In this document: positions 57,801-64,000 of the stretch, piece after piece
Layout of the letters: every line of letters begins with the position of its first letter
How positions within the stretch are numbered: position 1 is the stretch's first letter
Origin: Cryptomeria japonica
Taxonomy: Eukaryota; Streptophyta; Pinopsida; Cupressales; Cupressaceae
Assembly (NCBI RefSeq): GCF_030272615.1
Contig: NC_081408.1
Location: 769,135,336-769,199,335 of the forward strand
DNA length: 64,000 nucleotides
Direction of reading: 5' to 3'
Made by a program: the position numbers and the translations under genes
Notes under the pieces: model-generated
What the model was told of the DNA's origin: nothing
The model's input: only the letters and a program-made list of their open reading frames with translations
Database searches by the model: none

Positions 57801-58240
57801 AACTCTACACATTTTCTTTATTCATTAAAGACATCAAGAATAAAACTAATGCAATTGAGAAAGAGATCACCAATCTCTCAAATAAGTTGACTCCAGCGCC
57901 AAATTCTATTCAAAAATTTTATACAAGGTTACAACAGCTCATGGCTCAATAGTTAGAACTCAGAAATGAAGAGCATAAGATCAGGATGGATATAATGACA
58001 CTCCAGACATTATTCCTTCCTCATCTTTCATCAGTTCAAGAATAGATCAACATAGCCACTTACCTCTCTACCACACAAGAGGGAAGCACATTAGATGGCC
58101 TAATTTCATTATTGGCTGATATTAATACACACAATTCTTTAATGGATAGTGTAAAGGATGCACTCTCTGTCACTCTCACCGAGGCCTAGACCAAGTATAA
58201 ATCTATTTTTGATCAGTTGCCACCTCCCAATGGTAACTAA
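54872..58240 (+). pseudogene. Second ORF, 1122 codons with nine TAG and one TGA (unknown protein)
   Basis: From ATG 54872 (MAPKIQDPVVIKNVEK) to TAA 58238-58240 one frame holds with no frameshift. Internal stops are TGA 55367 and TAG at 55943, 56231, 57176, 57488, 57509, 57797, 57950, 58043 and 58187. The first half aligns with 18421-20831 of the minus-strand element (VEELGHVEIK, FVLSRVHDDF, ITKEVIHLITGYP, FGSLLVCMFFYFEK, MGYEIDYDI). The second half is charged, Glu/Lys/Thr-rich and coiled-coil-like (KEITNLSNKLTP, DALSVTLTEA). No known domain. Conservation between two element families suggests it mattered for transposition. Confidence 0.72.
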
Positions 58241-58582
58241 ATTTTGATGTTTGTCAAAAAGGGGGAGTGTATAGTACTCAAATTATTCAACCATCAAGAG
58301 TGTAAATACACAGGGGGAGCATACCATGCAGCGAACTGGAGATATTATTCAGAGTATTGTATAGAGGGGAGTATACCGAGCAGAGTATGCAGAGCACAAG
58401 CACAGAATATAATCGAACATGCAAAATCAGAGTTATGTATAGTATAATGACAAGGGGAGTATATCTGCATATACTATTTCATTGACTATTGTATATATTT
58501 TCAAGTATAGTTATTTTGCAAGTATATAGTTTTTGAGTTATGACTTTGAAAGTAGTTTTTGTCAAACATCTCAACTACTGTC
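58241..58582 (+). other. 3' untranslated part before the polypurine tract
   Basis: Non-coding. Contains two GGGGGAGTGTATAG / GGGGAGTATA-like purine words (58260, 58454) that resemble spare polypurine tracts. Confidence 0.5.
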
Positions 58583-58594
58583 AAAAGGGGAGAT
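58583..58594 (+). other. Polypurine tract of plus-strand gag-only element
   Basis: AAAAGGGGAGAT lies directly before the LTR start TGTTACTAC and fixes the + orientation. Confidence 0.85.
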
Positions 58595-59766
58595 TGTTAC
58601 TACTTATCAAATTGCCATTAGTTTTATATTCAAAGTCATATTATTCATTCTAGTCGGTTAGTATTACCGAATCATGCAGTTGGTACACACAGAGAAGTCG
58701 ATATGAACAGTCTAGTCGGTTACAGAAGAAAGCAGTCATAGAACGCAGTATTCACCAAGTTGTTTACCAAGTATTATTTCATGGCTACCGAGTAGTAAAG
58801 TTAACTCATCGAGTTGATAATCACTAAGTGTAATGTTTTACTAGATACATTGAACCTGGACATGCACATAAAAACGTGTTACAAGATTGAGGCACATCTA
58901 ACCGTTTTTACATTGGAAATTGCACTAGAAGATTATGTTTGATTGCAAGGTCAATCTAACCAATGAAATATTTTGTTTAGTTATTCATTCAAGGAATCTT
59001 TTTGTAAGATTGAAGCAATGAACTAGATCACCATTGTAAGAGATCTATTTATACAACATGATTTTAGGGTTAGCCATAAGAGATGTGAGATATGTGTGTG
59101 TATGCATGAAGGAAGACTATTAAAGAGACACAGAGGTCACCAAGAAGGTTATCAGAGAACAGTTGAAGAACAAAGTAAACAGAAGGGTTTACTGAGTTAT
59201 AATATGGGTTACCGAGGTATGCTACAAGCTAGGTAATCTTATTCTAAGCACATAGAATCTGCTATAGCATTTCAGATGTAAAGTTGCAGATATTTGTAAT
59301 GATTTTATTGTAATATTTTGAAGCTATAAGAGAAACCTTTAACAGGGTAAAAGACTCTAACCAAGTCTATAAATTGTAAATCCTCTAACCAGGTGCAACA
59401 TTTATATAGTGTTGTAAAATCCTTTAGTAAGGTAGATCTAATAGATTTTGTTACTCCTAACAGGGTAAGCTATCAGAAATAGCTAACATGTAGCTCTAAC
59501 TGAGCATCTTTATTATTGCAGTAGTGAAGTTGTGGGTGCCATCCCCACCGTAGTTTTTCTCTCTAACCAAGAGTTTCTGCGTGACCAAAATATATATGTT
59601 ATGGAGTGAATCATGTATGATTGGTATCTATATGTTTTAGCTTTATTTTATGTTACTACACTATTCGGTTTATGCATAACAGTAAAGTTATTATTTGAGA
59701 AATGTTTTGATGTATTGATTCACCCCTCCCCTCTTAGTACATTAGCTTTCCATATTGGGCCTAATA
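58595..59766 (+). repeat. 3' LTR of plus-strand gag-only element
   Basis: 1172 bp, TGTTACTACTT to TTGGGCCTAATA (the inverted copy ends CCTAACA, so the final CA is mutated here). A TATTTATA box lies near 59046. It contains ATTCACCCCTCCCCTCTTAGTA near the end. Confidence 0.85.
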
Positions 59767-60391
59767 AGGAATTCACATCCAGGAAGGAGAAGCAGAGGAG
59801 GAGATATTACCGTTTGTTAGGGGACCAGAGAGTCATTTAAAGGAGCAATGCAGCAAATGAGCTTGCATTGGCTGGGAAGCCATGAAGCTATGTGTCAAGT
59901 TGATACGAATAGATGAGGTTATTAAGGCACTTAAGGTGGTGGCGCGCATGGAGGTGGGAAGAGAGCTCAGGGACTGATTTGAGGAGGGGAGAGCAATACA
60001 ACGCCTAGCTAGCCTGGAAGGTGACCCAAACTTTGGGAACTTGGACTGTATTCTGAAGATGAAGTCTAAAGCGGCCAAAGGGAAAGCTTTGGCAGATATC
60101 GATGATGAGGAGATGAAGAAGCCGAACCAAAACGACTTGGACTGAGAGGTCACAGTGCAAAAATCTGTGTTTTTTGATTTCTGCCTTTGTTGGTTTTTAA
60201 ATCAAAAACTTTTATGGATTACTGTAATATTTCGTGCATGAATGTACAGTACTATGATACTTCTTTTTCTGTTTTATCTAAAACTCTGCATAGTAGGTTT
60301 GAACTGAATTTGGGCTAATGTTGAAATCCCTTTGGCCCTTGTAGATTGTAGCTATTTTCTTGAAAATCAATATATCCAAAATTACCAATCA
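59767..60391 (+). pseudogene. LINE 3' part after the LTR element
   Basis: Coding-like sequence ending EEMKKPNQNDLD with a TGA at about 60144, then a 3' untranslated region leading to the A tail. A TGA within RELRD..FEEGRAIQRLASLE interrupts it. See the ORF at 51226-51540. Confidence 0.5.
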
Positions 60392-60402
60392 AAAAAAAAA
60401 AT

Positions 60403-60638
60403 ATATATATATATATAATATAATACATATTATATAATATAATAATATATTATATAATATATAATATGTAATATATAATAAATTTTTTAAATTAAAATTA
60501 CAAATAAAAATCGGATATCTGATTTGCATAGGTAATTACCAAGCCAAGGTGTACTGACACCCAGGCCAAGCAAAAAGCCAACATGGATTTTCGCATTTTT
60601 AGGTAAGTGAAAAAGGCTATTTTTTTCACATAGCCACT
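60403..60638. other. Right arm of the DNA transposon
   Basis: AT microsatellite continuing from 50378, then AAAAATCGGATATCTGATTT (60506) and a non-coding stretch with AAGCCAAGG/AGGCCAAGC words. No gene. Confidence 0.6.
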
Positions 60639-60668
60639 TTTTGGCCCCCCCTGATCCTGCACTAACCC
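60639..60668 (-). repeat. Right terminal inverted repeat
   Basis: On - it reads GGGTTAGTGCAGGATCAG... to GCCAAAA, pairing with 16569-16598 at 25 of 30 bases. TTAC follows at 60669-60672. Confidence 0.85.
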
Positions 60669-60672
60669 TTAC

Positions 60673-61747
60673 GCTATCAAATCTATCAAATCAAACTGAA
60701 GCAACTTAAGCTATTAAATCATTTTAAAACCTATCAATCATGGTTTTCTATCAATCCCTGAGTTCAATAAAAAATTTGCTAAGCTCTTTCATCAGAAACT
60801 AAATCAGTTTCTTAGAGATACTCTATCAAAACAAATCAAATCGATCTATCCAACAACATCAATCAATCAATCAAGTCCCTATTCGTCATACACCAAACAC
60901 ATTAAATCTAATCATCAAAGTGATTTTAGCTTTTGCATCTATCAAAAACATCAAATTTTGAGCATATGCACTATCCTATTTAACATAAGCGCTAAACAAA
61001 GCATATGCGCTAACGTTTTCAACAAATGCGCTAACCCTATGCATGAATGCGCGAAACATGCAAAAGCGCTATCAAACAATGCATATGCGCTAACAAACAA
61101 CACATAAGCGCTAACTGATGCATATGCACTAACAAACAACACATAAGCGCTAATCGATGCATATGCGCTATCCTAATGAGCATATGCACTATCATGAGAA
61201 AATGCGCTAAACCTAATTGCATATGCGCTAAATCTAAATGCAAAAGCGCTAACCAAATGCCAAAAATCGCAAAAAAAATCAAAATTCAAAAATGCCCCTA
61301 AAAACATGCACGACAAGTTGAAAACAAAGCTCGAGATAAGATACATACCGGATACCCATACTCAGGAGGTCACTGATATCGTTGAACATGCTCAAATCGA
61401 TGGTTCTCCACAGGAATCACCATTTCGCCACCTCACCAAGAAAATTTTCTTCAGAAGCTGACAAGGATAACAATGAAATTAAAATTAACCTTGGTTAATT
61501 TTATATTTACTATTTGAAAGAGTAATTAATGCTATTCAATGGGGCAATTTAATTTGTTATTTACAAATGAATTTAATTGACAGAACCTTTTATCAATTAT
61601 CATGAGATCAATTATTCAAACCAATGTTTTCAACAATTTCATGATCAATCTCTTGAGGGGGCACACAATCAATATTTTTAATCTTCGTCAAGTGCACTAT
61701 CGATACTTGATTTAATCTTTGAAACAATGTTGTCTTGACACCATTTC
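60673..61747. other. 3' region of outer Tat element
   Basis: Continues the leader of the antisense ORF (TCAAACTGAAGCAACTTAAG), then the inverted short-repeat array, then 61262-61747 without a gene. A second purine block TCTTGAGGGGGCACAC lies at 61650; the internal Tat derivative has CTCGAGGGGGCATAT at its matching place. Confidence 0.6.
60955..61260 (-). repeat. Short-repeat array upstream of antisense ORF
   Basis: About 14 units with GCATATGCGCTAAC or GCATAAGCGCTAAC on +. On - this is GTTAGCGCATATGC, the same core as 1480-1800. It precedes the antisense mobile-domain ORF in the unbroken element. Confidence 0.82.
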
Positions 61748-61761
61748 AAAGAGGGGCAAAA
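61748..61761 (+). other. Polypurine tract of outer element
   Basis: AAAGAGGGGCAAAA ends at the base before the right LTR. One C interrupts an otherwise pure purine run. Confidence 0.8.
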
Positions 61762-62934
61762 TGTATACACATAAAAATGGCTATGAGCAATTAAATAAAT
61801 ATTTTATATTTATTTAATAATTATTCTTCTATTAAATAGTTAATTTGAAAAGATTAATTTATTTAATTCATTTCGTGTCTTTCTATTAATTAATAATTTA
61901 TTAATTAATTCATCTATTCTATTCCTCTAAAATAATTAAATATCTAATATTTAATTATTCCTCTAACAAAGTTAATTAAATATCTAATGTTTAATTATCT
62001 CCTCTAATCAATTAAATATATAATATTTAATGGTTATTCTCCTATCCTATAGTCTCAAATATTAAATGATTTCCTAAATTATTTAATCTTTCTTATCCAA
62101 CTCACCTTCCATCTCCACTTCATCTTCCCTTTGCCAACTCATCCATCTTGTGGCTAGGGAAATTAATATTTCTTAAATATTAATTCATCATTTATCTTCA
62201 ACCTCCAAATTCAATGAATATTGTGTACGTACACATATTTCATAACCATCTTCTATATTCTCTCCAAAACCCCCTACATCTTAGGAAGAACTTGAGTCCA
62301 CTTGTCCTACCATGCCTAAATCTTCTCCAACCATCCCTAGATTCCCTCAGTCAATAGCCCAGTCAAGGTGAGATGAGTGACACTTGTCTTCTCCTTCCCC
62401 CTTTCTCTCAACCTTCACCTTTGCTCACAACCATCCAAATATGTAGACTTGATCATGACCATTGATCTAAGCCACATCATCTCATCCTCTCAAGGTCTAT
62501 AAAATCAAGAGCTTCAGTTGAGAGAGAGTTAGACTTCAAGTGCATTTTCAAGCAAATCATTTGTAAAACTTATACATCTATGAGTTTTAATCTTGAAGAA
62601 AATAGCAATTATCATATAGCATAATCATTTTAGCATAATCATGTAGTATTTCATATCATATCATTTGTTAACTATCAGTTATCAGTCCATTCTTCATATG
62701 TCATCTTGGAAGCTATTAGTGCATTGTCTGAGAGCACACCATCTGCAACTAGGAAAAATGGAGTTAGGACACAATGAGACATAAACCATGAAGGTAATAT
62801 TAGTATTTTTATTTCATATGTATTTCATGTAGTTTCATTGGTTGAGTTTGGATTTCCTATAGCATTTCCATTTGTATTTTGTGAAACTAAGTTGTTGCAG
62901 GTAGCATTCTAAGGATGAAATTCAAGTCGACACA
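61762..62934 (+). repeat. 3' LTR of outer Tat element
   Basis: 1173 bp, TGTATACACATAAAAATGG to GTCGACACA. TATAAAA lies at 62498-62504. GTGAC follows at 62935-62939. Confidence 0.9.
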
Positions 62935-62939
62935 GTGAC

Positions 62940-64000
62940 TATTTGAGATATGTACAAAATTCATGTTACATTACTTACCTAGAGATTTTATTATTAAGAG
63001 ATATGGACCTAACAAGATGCTACAATAGTTCAGGGTTTGAAAAGGTATTTAAGTTGCACCACATGTTTTGCATGGGTTGATCATGAGGATATGTAGTGGG
63101 GACCACAAGTAAATAGTACGTTGGCTATAAATACCTAGGTACATATATGGAGATTTATTGGGACCATATGGTTTTAAGTTGTTAATACTAACATAGTGGA
63201 TGGATACGGTGCATGGTGGGATCAATGAGGCCATTACAATTGATGGTACCACTTAAGGGTACATATTATGAAACAACATGATCTATAGTTGTGATAACCC
63301 AATAATGTAGGAGAGTGACTTGTTTAAAGAGCTTAGAATAATAATAGTTCATGGAAGTAACATGAGAAATGGATGAGATGGATGGGATGTTGTAGTAAGA
63401 GAGAATGAGGAATGTGAAGGATATGTGATGGAGGTAGAGGGTAGATGGAGAGGGTGGTGAAGGTGAAGATACCAATGTGGAGATAGGTGTAACCTTAACT
63501 AAATCCTAGCTATCAAAGGAAATGTCATCTAGGTCATCAAGTACAACCAAGATACACAGTTTATCCAAGAATCCTAGTATGGGGAGGAGGGTTATCTACA
63601 TAATATGTAGCTTCTAGAGATGGGGACATAGTCTAATTATAAATAGAAGATAATGGATTAAGGATACAACTAGCCCTAGCAGTAAGTAAGACAGATAGAT
63701 AATTGGTAGATTTGGCCACAAGATAGGCAAAATAGGACGGACTATAAGGATAAAGAGATTTTTGGTAGACATAGATGGAGAGGTTGGATACATAGGTGGT
63801 TAGGCTACAATTAGATAGAGGTGTTCTGAGAGTGGAGAGAGATAACGCATAGGAAAATATACAGTGGTTGAATCAAGAGAGACACACACTAAATCTTTAC
63901 TAGTATTGCAAGGGATGACATAAGTGTTTACAAACTTGATGAGGGTCATAATGCAGACACAAATGGAATTACAAGAGGAATGGTAGTATTGGATTATTTA
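62940..64000. other. Right flank outside the outer element
   Basis: No gene, RNA or known repeat recognised. G/A-rich on + with ATGGATGAGATGGATGGGATG-like words (63370-63470). Short ORFs on - at 63049-63475 show no protein character. Confidence 0.5.

Larger units (their letters stand above)
51548..59766 (+). mobile_element. Gag-only LTR retrotransposon with inverted extra LTR, plus strand
   Basis: Order: forward LTR (51548-52511, cut at its end), inverted PBS plus inverted LTR (52512-53372), gag (53388-54332, start missing), second ORF (54872-58240), polypurine tract, full LTR (58595-59766). Flanks ATGAA and AGGAA match at four of five bases. No protease, RT, RNase H or integrase. It is related in plan and in the second ORF to the element at 17386-23001 but has different LTRs. 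It lies inside the LINE. Confidence 0.83.
50379..60402 (+). mobile_element. 5'-truncated LINE with nested LTR element
   Basis: Begins abruptly after the AT repeat, contains a LINE-type RNase H (50450-50903) and ends with an A11 tail at 60392-60402, followed by more AT repeat. RT and endonuclease are missing by 5' truncation, the usual outcome of LINE insertion. An LTR element (51548-59766) splits it. The target duplication cannot be resolved in the AT repeat. Confidence 0.8.
16569..60668 (+). mobile_element. 44-kb TIR DNA transposon with two convergent genes
   Basis: The ends are inverted repeats: 25 of 30 bases match, starting GGGTWWGTGCAGGATCA and ending GCCAAAA. They are flanked by TTAC (or CTTACG) inside a repeat of the outer element, so the boundaries are firm. 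Four nested insertions account for 31.6 kb; the core is about 12.5 kb. Core contents are an AT-rich left arm, a GA tract, palindromic satellite, a CT tract, the transposase-like gene on +, a 359-bp tandem array, a six-exon gene on -, an AT-rich microsatellite and the right arm. A 3-bp (CACTA, PIF) or 8-11-bp (hAT, Mutator) duplication is excluded. Four bp fits Sola-, Kolobok- or Ginger-like groups by length only. The superfamily is not assigned. Confidence 0.82.
264..62934 (+). mobile_element. Outer Tat-clade Ty3/gypsy LTR retrotransposon, nested
   Basis: One LTR retrotransposon spans almost the whole window. It has LTRs of 1158 and 1173 bp, a PBS-like site right after the left LTR, a purine tract right before the right LTR and matching GTGAC duplications. 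Its own coding order is gag, protease, G-patch, RT, gypsy RNase H, a second archaeal-type RNase H and integrase on +, then a plant-mobile-domain ORF on - near the 3' end. The second RNase H and the antisense ORF are known Tat/Ogre/Retand traits. By eye the LTRs differ at about 30 of the first 700 aligned bases, so the insertion is old. A solo LTR (5759-7023) and a 44-kb DNA transposon (16569-60668) interrupt it. The remaining core is about 17.3 kb and non-functional. Confidence 0.88.

Noticed and set aside
54872-58240. UAG read as glutamine as a firm claim
   Set aside because: Nine readthroughs in one protein are implausible in a plant nucleus, and CHG-methylation decay explains the pattern; kept only as a testable alternative.
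16569-60668. Assignment to the CACTA superfamily because of CACTAACCC at the right end
   Set aside because: CACTA would have to be the outermost bases with a 3-bp duplication; here the ends are GGGT..ACCC and the duplication is 4 or 6 bp.
1-64000. tRNA, rRNA or host protein-coding genes
   Set aside because: None recognised by eye on either strand; a covariance-model scan would be needed to exclude small RNAs.

Overview
The window looks like intergenic DNA from a large, repeat-packed plant nuclear genome. A gymnosperm is my guess, based on the depth of nesting, the old LTR pairs and the many Tat-type elements; the species cannot be read from the sequence. I see no host housekeeping gene. From 264 to 62934 almost every base belongs to mobile elements nested inside one another.

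Layer 0 is one Tat-clade (Ty3/gypsy) LTR retrotransposon on the + strand. Its LTRs lie at 264-1421 and 61762-62934, its 5-bp target duplication is GTGAC, and a primer binding site and polypurine tract sit where they should. It carries a leader, gag (3654), protease (split by a 1265-bp solo LTR at 5759-7023), G-patch, reverse transcriptase, two RNase H domains, integrase (to 12488), and an antisense plant-mobile-domain ORF (16466-14651). All are decayed. Without insertions it is about 17 kb.

Layer 1 is the most interesting object: a 44.1-kb DNA transposon (16569-60668) inside the 3' part of layer 0. It has 30-bp terminal inverted repeats (25/30 matching) and a 4-bp TTAC (or 6-bp CTTACG) target duplication. 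Without its own insertions it is about 12.5 kb. It has two convergent genes: a transposase-like gene on + (30014-44688, interrupted) with an HGKG..DG..KR motif, and a six-exon gene on - (49762-47991). Between them lies a 359-bp tandem array. It also holds a palindromic satellite flanked by GA/CT tracts and a dispersed GGATATC-type motif.

Layer 2 is what landed inside that transposon: a gag-only LTR element on - (17386-23001); a Copia-type gag-protease element on - inside the satellite (25119-29363); a Tat derivative on - lacking RT, RNase H and the integrase core (31434-42032), flanked by a 1147-bp duplication of transposase-gene DNA; and a 5'-truncated LINE on + (50379-60402). Layer 3 is a gag-only LTR element on + (51548-59766) inside the LINE. 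It carries an inverted extra LTR and a 1122-codon frame interrupted by nine TAG and one TGA codons but no frameshift.

The two gag-only elements, on opposite strands, share a second ORF of unknown function. The two Tat elements share a conserved leader module and an antisense mobile-domain ORF.
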